NCBI GenBank assembly: GCA_963755495.1
Contig: CAVWJS010000004.1
Location: 248,001 to 312,000, forward strand
Length of the DNA stretch: 64,000 bases
Direction: 5' to 3'
DNA from: Bog-473 sp963755495
GTDB lineage: Bacteria > Actinomycetota > Acidimicrobiia > Acidimicrobiales > RAAP-2
Made by a program: the position numbers and the translations under genes. Each line of letters starts with the position of its first letter. Positions within the stretch are counted from its first letter, which is position 1. Under the pieces are notes generated by a model. It saw only the letters and a program-made list of their open reading frames with translations. It did not search any database and had not been told where the DNA came from. Below are positions 20,354 through 29,836 of this stretch, one piece after another.

Positions 20354-22789
20354 ATGACGCCCGCTGCCGGCCAGACCAAGGCGGCGCCAGCCGAAGACGG
20401 CCGTTTCCGTCTTCGGCCACAGTGGGCACCGCGGGCGGCCACGGTCCTTTGCGTCGTCTCGGTCGATCGCGGTCGTGCTGTGGCAGCTCCATCCCAGCCT
20501 GCTCCTCTCCACCTCGATTCCGACGGGCGGCGACAACGGCGGCCACTACGCCATGCCGGCGTTCTTGAGATCGGGCCTGTTGTCCCACGGTCAACTCACC
20601 GGTTGGGACCCCGGCTGGTACGACGGCTTTCCCCTCTACACCTATTACTTCGTCCTGCCCGATCTCATCGGCGGCGTTGCTCAGCTACGTCGTCCCCTAC
20701 GCCCTGGCCTTCAAGTGGATCACCGTGCTCGGGTCGGTGCTGCTCCCGGTGGCGGCGTGGGCCATGGGACGGCTCTTCGGCATGCGCCGGGCCGTCCCCG
20801 GAGCCGCTGGCCGCCCTCACCTGTGCTACCTGTTCGACTACACCTACACCATTTACGGGGGGAACCTGTTCTCCACCCTGGCCGGTGAATATGCCTATTC
20901 GCTGAGCATCGCCCTCGCACTCGTGTTCCTCGGGCTCATGGCCAGGGGGCTGCGCACCGGGCGCCACCGGGGCTGGGCCGCCGTTGCGCTGGCGGCGTGC
21001 ATCCTGGCCCACATCGTTCCCGCCCTCTTCGCCATCGTCGGGGCGGTGCTCCTCGTCCTGCATGGAGATGCTGCCCGCAACGGATCAGGCCGCGGGACAC
21101 CTGGCATACGCCACCCGGCGGACGAGGTCGTCCCGCAGGCCCTGAGCCGGCCCCAGGCGTTGTGGTGGGGCGTCTCGACCATGGCCATCGGGGTCCTGCT
21201 GGTCGCGTTCTGGTGGGTGCCCTTCGGCACCGAACAGGCCTATTCGACGTCCTTGGGCTACGTCAACGTGCACACCTTCGTCGCGCATCCTGTTCCCCCA
21301 GGCCGACTGGTGGGCCCTGATCCTCGGCGGGCATCTCGACACTGGCTGCGTTCGCGCTCCGCAGTCGCTTCGGCATTCTGATGGCGCTGCTGGCCGGGGT
21401 CTTCGCGCTCGCCCTCATCTTCGACCCCCAAGGCAGCCTCTACAACACCGGTTCCTCCCGCTGTGGTTCCTTCCCGTCTACCTACTGGCCGGTTGGGGTG
21501 TGGCGACGGCGGTGACCGGAGCCGTTGACCTATGGGAGTGGTGGGGACGAAGGCGGGCGGCCCGAGTCGTGGACCCCCCAGAGGAGTACGTCCGGCGACA
21601 ATCGTGGCCCACGGCCGCGGTGGCCGGACCGCTGGTGGCGCTCGTCGTGGCGCTCGGGGTGGTCGCTACCCCGTTCGTGCTTCCGGCCTCCGCCATGGAA
21701 TCCATCGGCATCACCCCCGGACCCAACCAGGTGACGAACTGGTCGTCGTTCAACTACAGCGGCTACCAGGCGCAGGCGGCCTATCCCGAGTACCGGGCCC
21801 TCGTCCAGACGATGGAGCACGTCGGGGCCACCGATGGCTGCGGACAGGCGATGTGGCAGTACGACCCCAGCCTCAACCGGTTCGGCACGACGCAGGCCCT
21901 CATGTTGTTGCCGTACTGGTCGAGCGGCTGCATCGGCTCGATGGAGGGGCTGCTCTTCGAGTCCTCCGCCACGACGCCGTACCACTTCCTCAATCAGGCC
22001 GAGCTGTCCGTGTCGCCCTCCGAGGCCATGGTCGGTCTCGACTACTCGTCGCTGAACGTGCCCGCCGGGATCCAGCATCTGCAGCTGCTCGGCGTCCGCT
22101 ACTTCATGGCGTCGAGCCCGCAGGTCCAAGAGGCGGCGTCCGCCGACCCCTCGCTCCGGCTGGTGGCCGAGACCGGACCCTGGACATCCGAGCCAGGCGG
22201 GCGTCTCGACCACGACGACATGGAAGATCTACGAGGTCCTGAATGCGCCGCTGGTGACCGGGCTGGCCAACGATCCGGCGGTGGAGGTCGGGGTAGGGCG
22301 CGGCCCAGTCGTCGTGGCTCGCCCCCTCGGAGAGTTGGTACGACGACCCGGCCCGCTGGAACGTCTTCCTGGCCCAGAGCGGCCCGGCCTCCTGGCCCCG
22401 AGTGCCGATCGGCGATCCGCTCCCCGCCCCGGCACGCACGTGCCCAAGACACGGGTCAGCGGGGTCGTGCGAGACGGATAACACGGTGAGCTTCCACGTC
22501 TCGAAGATCGGCACGCCCGTGCTGGTCAAGGTCTCCTACTTCCCCAACTGGCAGGCCTCGGGGGCCACCGGGCCCTACCGGGTCACCCCCAATCTCATGG
22601 TCGTGGTGCCGACGGCCCACAATGTGGTCCTGCACTACGGGGCCAGCCCGGCCAACCGGGTGGGCCAGGGCCTGACCGTCGTCGGGGTCGCCGCTCTCTG
22701 CGTGGTGGTCCTGGCGCCCCGCTTGCGGAACCGCCAGGGACGGCACCGCAGGACTCGACGGAAGAGACGACCCGACGCCCGCCACCTAA
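20354..22789 (+). CDS. Large polytopic membrane protein (YfhO / 6-PTPS-related family-like), frameshifted
   Basis: The reconstructed product is about 810 residues with many membrane helices. Examples are LALVFLGLMARGL, VALAACILAHIVPALFAIVGAVLLVL, GVSTMAIGVLLVAFWWVPFG and VAGPLVALVVALGVVATPFVLP. Early luminal motifs GGDNGGHYAMPAFL and GWDPGWYDGFPLYTYYFVLP are typical of membrane proteins related to GT-C glycosyltransferases. A large external loop contains WQYDPSLNRFGTTQAL, and a last helix lies near 22650-22720. I expect a role in transferring or flipping lipid-linked sugars, but this is inference from topology and from the neighbouring phosphomannomutase. The start (ATG 20354) is tentative. 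About nine shifts affect it, including 20460, 20670, 20800, 21290, 21380, 21460, 22210 and 22330. Confidence 0.68.
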
Positions 22790-22801
22790 GGTTGTGGCGA
22801 C

Positions 22802-24168
22802 ATGACCCGAATGGACAAGGTATTCAAGGCCTACGACGTGCGCGGCACCGTGCCCGACCAGCTGGACGCGACGATGTGCCGGGCCATCGGCCGGGCCATG
22901 GCCCGTTTCGCCGGGGCGCCCGAGATCCTGATCGCCCGCGACATGCGCGAATCGGGCGTCGAGCTGTCGCAGGCCTTCTCCGACGGGGTGCGCTCCGAGG
23001 GGGTCGAACGTCACCGACCTGGGGATGGCGTCCACCGACTTCCTCTACTTCGCGGCGGGACGGCTCGACGCCCCGGGCGCGATGTTCACCGCCTCGCACA
23101 ACCCGGCGCAGTACAACGGCATCAAGCTGTGCCTCTCCGGGGCCCGGCCCATCGGCCGCGACACCGGGCTGGCCGAGATCCAGGCGACCGCCGAGCAGCC
23201 TGTTGGACGAGCCCTCGGGCGAGCTGACGGCTCCGTGGCGCGAGCTCAACCTGCTCGATGAGTGGGCCGAGCACGTGATCTCCTTCGTCGACCGGGACGT
23301 CGTTGCGGCCGCTCAAGGTCGTCGCCGACACGGCCAACGGCATGGGGGGACTGGTGGTGCCGACCGTCTTCTCCAGCCTCCCGTTCTCCGTCGAGATCCT
23401 CTTCCCCGAGCTTGACGGCAACTTCCCCAATCACCCGGCCGACCCCATCCAGCCGGAGAACCTGGTGGACCTAAAGGCGGCCGTGCTGGCCCAGGGGGCC
23501 GACATCGGTCTGGCCTTCGACGGGGACGCCGACCGGGTCTTCCTGGTCGACGAGCGGGCCGAACCGGTCTCGGGCTCGCTCACCACGGCGCTGGTGGCCG
23601 CGTCCATGCTGCAAGAAGCACCCGGGAGAGACGATCCTCTACAACCTGATCTGCTCGCACGTGGTGCCCGAGGTGGTCACCGAGCTCGGCGGCAAGCCGA
23701 TCCGCACCCAGGTCGGGTCACTCGATCATCAAGCAGGTGATGGCCGAGACCAACGCCATCTTCGGGGGCGAGCACTCCGGCCACTACTACTACCGCGACA
23801 ATTTCCGAGCCGACTCGGGCATCATCACCGCGCTGCTCGTCCTCGAGCTGTTGAGCGTGAGCGACAAGCCCCTCTCGGAGCTCCTGGAGCCGTTCCAGCG
23901 CTACAGCGATTCGGGGGAGATCAACACCGAGGTGCGTGATCCCGCCGCCACTGTGGAGGCAATCGCCAGGCACGAGAGCTCGGTCGGGGCTTCGGTCGAT
24001 CGGCTCGACGGTCTGACGGTCGACCACGGCGACTGGTGGTACAACCTGCGCCCCTCGAACACCGAGCCGTTGCTGCGTCTCAACGTCGAGGCGAAGACGC
24101 CCCAGCTCTGCGCCGCGCACGTGGCGGAGGTGGAGCAGCTCATCGCGACCTATGGCAGCGCGAACTAA
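22802..24168 (+). CDS. manB: Phosphomannomutase/phosphoglucomutase
   Basis: The enzyme interconverts mannose-6-phosphate and mannose-1-phosphate, feeding GDP-mannose synthesis. The alpha-D-phosphohexomutase signatures are all present. The N-terminal FKAYDVRGT, the phosphoserine loop FTASHNPAQYNGIK, the metal loop AFDGDADRVFLVDE, the sugar-binding GGEHSGHYYYRDNF and the C-terminal phosphate-binding RPSNTEPLLRLNVE appear in order over about 455 residues. Shifts near 23008, 23200, 23310, 23615 and 23715 break the frame. Because this is a core metabolic gene, they look like read errors. It is followed 84 bases later by the Trm112-like gene and the SIS isomerase, the same order seen in other Actinobacteria. 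Confidence 0.9.
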
Positions 24169-24174
24169 GCATTA

Positions 24175-24215
24175 GTGGATGCCGCGCCGGCCGTCTGCGC
24201 TCATCCACATGAAGA
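24175..24215 (+). other. Inverted repeat in the manB-Trm112 gap
   Basis: GTGGATG (24175-24181) pairs with CATCCAC (24209-24215) around a 27-base GC-rich loop. There is no following T run, so a terminator is uncertain. It may be an mRNA processing or attenuation structure between the two genes. Confidence 0.3.
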
Positions 24216-24252
24216 ACGAAGGATTCGAAGGGTACGAAGGTGAGGAACGACC

Positions 24253-24496
24253 ATGACGCTTGACCCGCTGTTGCTCGAGGTGTTGGCCTGCCCCATCGAC
24301 AAGGAGCCGCTGTTGTGGTTCGCCGACGAGGAGATCCTCTACAACCCTCGCCTTCACAAGAGCTACCCGGTGGTCGACGGGGTGCCCGTCCTCCTGGTCG
24401 ACGAAGCGACAGACGTCGTTGATGTCGAGCACGATCGACTGACCGCCAAGGCGGAGAAGGAGGGTGTGCGCGCGACCGGGCCAGCGCCCGGGGTGA
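24253..24496 (+). CDS. Trm112/UPF0434-family small protein with degenerate zinc site
   Basis: The sequence begins with LLEVLACPIDKEPL and YPVVDGVPVLLVDEA, which match the UPF0434/Trm112 family. In this family a small zinc-ribbon protein often activates methyltransferases. Only one cysteine of the usual CPxC pair is present (CPID), and the second cysteine pair is absent, so zinc binding is probably lost. The protein should be about 80 residues. The likely TGA at 24494-24496 is reached only after a one-base shift and would overlap the GTG of the SIS gene (GTGA). The start ATG follows a weak GAGG. Its position between phosphomannomutase and the SIS isomerase is conserved in related genomes. Confidence 0.75.
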
Positions 24497-26129
24497 GCCA
24501 AGCCGCGGTATCTCGACACGGCCGGGATCTGGGACGCCACGGTGGGGGGACCCGAGCAGGCGGTGGCCGCGTTGGCGCAGGCAGGCGACGTGCTCGACCG
24601 CGCCGTGCTGCCGGCACCCGACGAAATCTGATTCCGTTGTGGTCTTCGGCATGGGCACCAGTTCGACCGCGGCGCGAGCTGGTTGCCTCATACGGCGCCG
24701 CCCATGGCTCTCGTGCCGATCACGGTCGGCAGTGGGTACGCCGCTCCTTCATTCGTCGGACCCCACACCCTGGCATTTGGCCTTTCGTTCGGTGGTGACA
24801 CCGAGGAGACTTGCACCACCGCCGCCGAGATAGCCGAACGCGGTGCCCATTTGGTCATCGTCTCGGGGGGTGGGGCGCTCGCACGCCTGGCGACCTCATC
24901 CGCCCTCATTCGTTTTGGGCTCCCAGTTGACTTGCCGGCGGCGCGGACCGCACTCGGCTCATTGGCGATTCCGGTGCTGCTGACCCTCTCCCGGTTGGGG
25001 ATTCTTCCCGATGTCGGCACCACTTCTCGACGCTGCCTTCTCGTCGTTACGCCGACGCCGTGACACTTTGTTGGTGCCGGGAAGTCCGGCAGAAGAGGTG
25101 GCTCGGCGTATCGGCCGGACGATTCCCCTGGTGTACGGATCGACTGGCGTCACCGCAGTGGCGGCTCGGCGGTGGAAGACGCAGATCAATGAAAATGCCA
25201 AGACCCCGGCCTTCTTCGCGGTCCAGCCCGAGTTATCCCACAACGAGGTCGCCGGTTGGGGCCAGCACGGGGACGTGACACGCCAGGTTTTCTCGCTGAT
25301 CACCCTTCGCCACGATGGGGAGCACCCGCACGTCGCTCGCCGCTTTGAACTCGTCGTCGAGGCCACCGACGAGGTGATGGCAAACGTCATCCCCGTCTGG
25401 GCCGAAGGCGACGAGGACCTCGCCCGTTTCTTCGATCTGGCGCTCTTCGGTGACCTCGTTTCCCTCCACATGGCTGGTCGAGAAGGGATCGACCCGGGTC
25501 CGGTCCCCGCGCTCAGCGACGTGGAGTCGGCGTTCGCGCGGCTGACAGGGCAACGCGGCGGACCGAGCCCCGTCGGGACAACCGCACTACGTTCTGCGGT
25601 AGTGCCACCGCTGCGGTCATCACAACCCGCCGACCTGCAGCGGGCCCTTGAGGATGGTCCGAACACGGTGACGCAGGTTCTCGAGCAACTCACCGGAGAG
25701 TCGATCGTGGCGGAGGTTGCAGGTCAGTACACGATCGCAGCGGAATCTGCCAACGCTCTCGACCTTGCGACGGGGCAGCCGATCACGCATCGGATCGCCG
25801 TGCTCAAAGGTGGCACCAGTCGGCGGCCTTATCTCTACGCGGAATCGATCTTCGCGCCCGAACGACTACCCTGGGAGGTACGAGCGCGGCTGGAGCGGAC
25901 GAGCGACCCTATCGGCCGCATTCTGCTGGCCCACGGGTTCAGTCTGGCTCGAGAGGCGCTTCCCCCGCCCGAGCAACCGGATCCACCTCCAGCCGCCTCC
26001 TGGAGAGGACGTGGCGCAGAGATCATCTGGGCTCGTGCGTACGTCTTGCTCCTCAACGATCTTCCCGTCTTCGCCATCGGGGAATGGTTCTTCCGCTCGG
26101 TTCTCGAGGCGCTCGACCGCACCGCGTAG
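24493..26129 (+). CDS. SIS-domain phosphosugar isomerase (PGI/PMI-like) continuous with a chorismate-lyase-like domain
   Basis: The first part has the SIS pattern of bifunctional phosphoglucose/phosphomannose isomerases: LDTAGIWDATVGGPEQA, VVFGMGTSS, TLAFGLSFGGDTEETCTTAAE, PLVYGSTGVTAVAARRWKTQ and the active-site NENAKTPAFFAVQPELSHNE. It should interconvert fructose-6-P and mannose-6-P for the manB pathway. Frameshifts occur at about 24515, 24635, 24690 and 25000. From about 25010 to 26129 one open frame continues through LTGQR into a C-terminal domain of about 170 residues. VTQVLEQLTGESIVAE, YAESIFAPERLPWEVRARL, SDPIGRILLAHGFSLARE and ARAYVLLLNDLPVFAIGEWF in it resemble chorismate lyase/DUF98. 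Either this is a true fusion, or two genes meet at TAG 25600/GTG 25602 and an indel hides the stop. Confidence 0.72.
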
Positions 26130-26251
26130 AGAGTCAGACGCGGTCAACTTCGCCAACCAGCTGAGGGACTCTTGCTGGGCGACCAGCTGTTCGGGCAGTA
26201 GGGTGCGGCGAGAAGACACACAAGAGCGGTCGACGCCCCAAGGAGGATGAC

Positions 26252-26551
26252 GTGGTCATAGTCGGAGGTTCATTCGAGGTCGAGCCCGCACAACGGGAGG
26301 AATTCTTGGCCGGCCGCCTCGACGCGATCCGCTCGTCGAGGGCCGAGGCAGGCTGCCTTGAATACTCGCTCATGCCCGATCCGATCGAACCCGGTCGGGT
26401 GGTGCTCTACGAGAGGTGGGCCGACCAAGCGGCGCTTGACGCACACCTGGCCGGCATGCGACAGGGCCCCCCGCCGGCCCCCGGCGGTGTGGCGCCGAAG
26501 TCGGCCACCATCACCGTCTTTGACATCTCGGGGGAGCGAAGCCTGTCCTGA
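26252..26551 (+). CDS. ABM-domain putative quinol monooxygenase
   Basis: A 99-residue protein with the dimeric alpha/beta-barrel fold of the antibiotic biosynthesis monooxygenase family: VIVGGSFEVEPAQREEFLAG, SRAEAGCLEYSLMPDP, VVLYERWADQAALDAHLA. Members oxidise quinols or act as small-molecule monooxygenases without cofactors, or serve as stress proteins. GTG 26252 is chosen because AGGAGG (26241-26246) lies five bases upstream. The stop is 10 bases from the convergent thiolase stop. The substrate is unknown. Confidence 0.87.
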   Translation: MVIVGGSFEVEPAQREEFLAGRLDAIRSSRAEAGCLEYSLMPDPIEPGRVVLYERWADQAALDAHLAGMRQGPPPAPGGVAPKSATITVFDISGERSLS

Positions 26552-26561
26552 TGCGCAGCCG

Positions 26562-27770
26562 TTAGCTCAGGCGCTCGACGATCATGGCCATGCCCTGGCC
26601 GCCGCCGACGCACATCGACTCCAGCCCATAGCTCTTCCCCGTGTCTTCGAGCGCGTTCAGAAGCGTGGTCATAATGCGAGCCCCGGTCTGGCCGAAGGGG
26701 TGCCCCAGGGCGATCGCTCCGCCCTTGACGTTGAGCTTGTCCCAGCTGATGCCCAAATGCTTGGCGGACGGAATGACCTGGGCCGCAAACGCCTCGTTGA
26801 TCTCGACCAGGTCGATGTCGTCGATCGTCATGTTGGCCCGCTTGAGGACCTGACGGCAGGCGTCCACCGGTCCCAGTCCCATGATCTCGGGATTCAATCC
26901 GGTGACGCTGCTTGCCACGATCCGGGCCAGAGGCGTGATGCCTAACTCCTTGGCCTTGGCGTCGCTCATCACGATGACCGCGGCCGCGCCGTCGTTCAGC
27001 GGGCAGGCGTTGCCGGCGGTGACGGTGCCGCCTTCGCGGAAGACCGGCTTGAGATTCGAAAGCCCTTCGAGGGTGGTGCTCGCCCGGGGGCCGTCGTCTT
27101 TGGAGATCACGGTTCCATCGGCCAAGGTGACGGGGATGATCTCCCGCTCGAAGAAGCCGTTCTCTTGATTCGCCACCGCTCGTGTTTGAGAGAGGAGAGC
27201 GAACTCGTCCATCTCGGCTCTTGTCACGTTTTCGAACTCCGCCACGTTCTCCGCCGTCTGTCCCATCGCGATGTAGACGTCGGGCAAGCTGCCGGCGAGG
27301 GGTGACCACGGTTCGGTCACGGCGGGTGTCCGTGCTGCGGTGCGATCCTCGGCCGAGGCAAATGCGGCGTTATGCGGCCCCGTGTCTGAAGCACCGTTCA
27401 TGTAGCGGCTCACGGTTTCGACTCCGGCCGCGATGAACACGTCACCTTCGCCGGCGCGGATGGCGTGCGCCGCCATGCGGATGGTCTGAAGGGACGAGGA
27501 GCAGTAACGGTTCACCGTCACCCCTGGGACATTCTCGAGCCCGGCCAGAATTGCCGCCACCCGGGCCACGTTGTATCCCGCTTCGCCCGCAGGCTGCCCG
27601 CACCCGAGCAGCACATCTTCCACGTCGCTCGCACGCAGCTGCGGAACCTTCCCCAGAACGGTCTTGATGACCAGCGCACTCAGGTCATCGGGCCGACACT
27701 CAACCAGTGAGCCCTTGACGGCCCTCCCGATCGGGGTGCGGCCGGTGGCGACGATGACTGCTTCAGGCAT
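26562..27770 (-). CDS. Acetyl-CoA C-acyltransferase (thiolase)
   Basis: An intact 402-residue thiolase that cleaves or forms 3-ketoacyl-CoA in the cytoplasm. Catalytic residues are visible: nucleophile Cys90 in VNRYCSSSLQT, His357 in GHPFGQTGAR and Cys387 in CVGGGQG. The NEAFA motif (VEINEAFAAQV) is also present. FadA-type beta-oxidation is likely, but which acyl-CoA it prefers is not evident. No hydratase/dehydrogenase partner is adjacent, though an acyl-CoA synthetase (33285) and an acyl-CoA dehydrogenase (40054) lie in the window. The DUF45 gene upstream reads the same way 126 bases away. Confidence 0.93.
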   Translation of the reverse strand: MPEAVIVATGRTPIGRAVKGSLVECRPDDLSALVIKTVLGKVPQLRASDVEDVLLGCGQPAGEAGYNVARVAAILAGLENVPGVTVNRYCSSSLQTIRMAAHAIRAGEGDVFIAAGVETVSRYMNGASDTGPHNAAFASAEDRTAARTPAVTEPWSPLAGSLPDVYIAMGQTAENVAEFENVTRAEMDEFALLSQTRAVANQENGFFEREIIPVTLADGTVISKDDGPRASTTLEGLSNLKPVFREGGTVTAGNACPLNDGAAAVIVMSDAKAKELGITPLARIVASSVTGLNPEIMGLGPVDACRQVLKRANMTIDDIDLVEINEAFAAQVIPSAKHLGISWDKLNVKGGAIALGHPFGQTGARIMTTLLNALEDTGKSYGLESMCVGGGQGMAMIVERLS

Positions 27771-27896
27771 GATGCAAGCTCCTCAGTTCGCTCCTCTCGG
27801 GTACGCCCGAGACCTCCTCAGGTTACCGGGCAGTAGGGGTCGACCCGCCGAGGCACCTGGCGCAGCGAGCGCAGCCCTCGGAGAGGTACTCCGTCC

Positions 27897-28616
27897 TCAG
27901 CCCGCGGGGGCCGCCAATCCCAGTCCGTAGCCGGCCAGAAAGATCCCAGCCTCACGGTGGCGCCGGTAGCCGTTGGCCAACTGGTGAAATGCCGGGGAGT
28001 GGTTGGGGTGCACCAAGTGCGCCAGCTCGTGGACCAGCACCGCATCGAGCACCCACTCGGGAACGGAGCGCAGCCGGTGGGAGAGACGGATCTCCGCGGA
28101 GTGGAACGAACAGGACCCCCATCGTGCTGACTGGTTGGTGACCCAACGTACCGAGCTCGGTCGGGCCCCGATTCGATAGCGCTCACTCAATGCCACGGCT
28201 CGGGTCATGAGCTCGGCGTCGCCAACGACTGTACGGAGGGGGTGCTTGGCTACCAAACGATCAACGAGCCAGGCAATGGTTTTCTCGCGGGCTTCTCGAG
28301 AAAGGTGGGCGGGCAGCGAGACGATGATACGACCGCCCACCCAACGGGCCTCCGAAGTCTTCCGGCGGCGAGCGCTGATCCGCACCTCGACGTCCGGCCA
28401 GCCCGGTGGATGCGTCGCAGCGGAAACGGCGGCATCCATCTCTCCGAGCGGCACATCGTCTGGCAGGCCCCCGACCAGCAGCGGTGCGGGGAATGCGGCG
28501 CCCTGGTCGTCAGCGAGGGCGTCATCAACGAGATTGTCATCGACGAGGCCGCCATCGACGAGTTCGTCATCGAAGGCGTTGGGACCGAAAACATCAAAAA
28601 GGCTCATTGCTGCCAT
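27897..28616 (-). CDS. YgjP-like (DUF45) metal-dependent hydrolase
   Basis: The C-terminal 160 residues carry the signature WGSCS...IRLSHRLR..P.WVLDAVLVHELAHLVHPNHSPAFH. The zinc ligands are HELAH (196-200) and probably His211, as in the WLM/YgjP peptidase-like family. The N-terminal 60 residues are unusual: a repetitive Asp-rich segment (VDGGLVDDNLVDDALADD), coded by short imperfect repeats, that is probably disordered. The start is therefore uncertain. ATG 28616 is the longest option and ATG 28607 is close by. Function in the family is unclear; proteolysis or nucleic-acid-related metal chemistry has been suggested. It is divergent from the aldo/keto reductase. Confidence 0.82.
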   Translation of the reverse strand: MAAMSLFDVFGPNAFDDELVDGGLVDDNLVDDALADDQGAAFPAPLLVGGLPDDVPLGEMDAAVSAATHPPGWPDVEVRISARRRKTSEARWVGGRIIVSLPAHLSREAREKTIAWLVDRLVAKHPLRTVVGDAELMTRAVALSERYRIGARPSSVRWVTNQSARWGSCSFHSAEIRLSHRLRSVPEWVLDAVLVHELAHLVHPNHSPAFHQLANGYRRHREAGIFLAGYGLGLAAPAG

Positions 28617-28741
28617 TCTGACGTGGGCTTGTCACAGCTCGGAGTACCCCAGCGAATGACCTAGGTAGGGGGTCCATCGCCCGGAAGGACTCGAGCGCCC
28701 AGGGGGGAGGCGCCGTCGAGCCGGCGCCATAGGGTGGTCTC

Positions 28742-29591
28742 ATGTCCCGTGACACGGTCGTACTCGACAACCGCCCCGTTCGGCGCATCGGCTTCGGAGC
28801 CATGCAGCTACCTGGACCCGGAGTATTCGGACCCCCAAAAGACCGCGATCGGCGCGCTGACCATTCTCCGTCGCGCCGTCGATGCCGGGGTCACTCACAT
28901 CGACACTGCGCAGTTCTATGGCCCAGATGTGGCGAACGAGCTGATTCACGCCGCACTGCATCCTTATCCTGCGGAACTGGTGCTGGTCTCGAAGGTCGGC
29001 GCAGCGCGCAGCGACACCGGCGAATGGCTATCGGCCCAACGGCCAGAGGAGTTGCGGGCCGGAGTCGAGGCCAATCTGGCATCTTTGGATTTGGCGCAGA
29101 TTCCCATAGTCAATCTCCGCCGGCATCCCGAATCCGATGTTCCCTTCGCCGAACAGATCGGATTGATGATCGCCCTGCGCGAGGAAGGCCTCATTTCCAA
29201 TATCGGCCTCAGCAATGTGACCCTCGAGCAATACGTCGCAGCGCGCCAGCTCACCGAGGTGGCGTGTGTCCAGAATGCGTTCAACCTCGCCGACCGATCG
29301 GACCAGGCCCTTTTTGATGCGTGCCGAAGCGATGCCGTGCCTTACGTCCCGTTCTTCCCGCTCGGCTCGGCCTTTCACCCCGAAAATCCGGTGCTCAGCA
29401 TCCCGGCGGTAAGGGAGTCGGCAAGTCGCCTCGACGCGACGCCGGCCCAGGTGGCGCTGGCCTGGTTGTTGCATCAAGCACCAACGGTGCTCCTGATTCC
29501 TGGGACTTCGTCACTAGACCACCTCGAAGAGAATCTGGCGGCAGACGACCTCGTTCTCGATCAATCCGCGCTCGAGGCTCTTTCCGGCTAG
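28742..29591 (+). CDS. Aldo/keto reductase
   Basis: An NADPH-dependent oxidoreductase of about 283 residues with a TIM-barrel pattern. The N-terminus is RRIGFGAMQLPGPGVFG. The catalytic Asp and Tyr are in HIDTAQFYGPDVAN, and Lys is in VLVSKVGA. IGLSNVTLEQ follows, and the cofactor-binding end is LIPGTSSLDHLEENLAA. The usual catalytic His position reads VNLRRHP, as in the AKR_BCAS0156-like subgroup. One shift near 28835-28850 separates the first 35 residues from the rest. The natural substrate is unknown. It is flanked by unrelated genes and probably has its own promoter in the 125-base divergent gap. Confidence 0.87.
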
Positions 29592-29836
29592 TCAAGAGAG
29601 CTCGTTTCGCAACCAGGTTGCACCCTCGTTGCGAGACTCAATTGTTAAGTTTCCCGCTTCTCCACGGACGAGCGACACTGCCTTCCGCGACGAGATGCAG
29701 CCTCGCCTTCTGCGGGCCTGCAGGTGTGCGCACGCGGCGGAAGTGATCGAGGAGGCGGAAACGTAATGGGACTCATGACCGGTGTGGCCTGCGTGACACG
29801 TGTGGCGGAGTTCGGACGCGCCACCGTCATGCCAGA
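29592..29836. other. Intergenic region before the NlpC/P60 gene
   Basis: The stretch is 245 bases and less GC-rich than its surroundings. No convincing reading frame, RNA gene or terminator was found. It probably contains the promoter of the secreted hydrolase, but no clear -35/-10 pair stands out. Confidence 0.4.
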
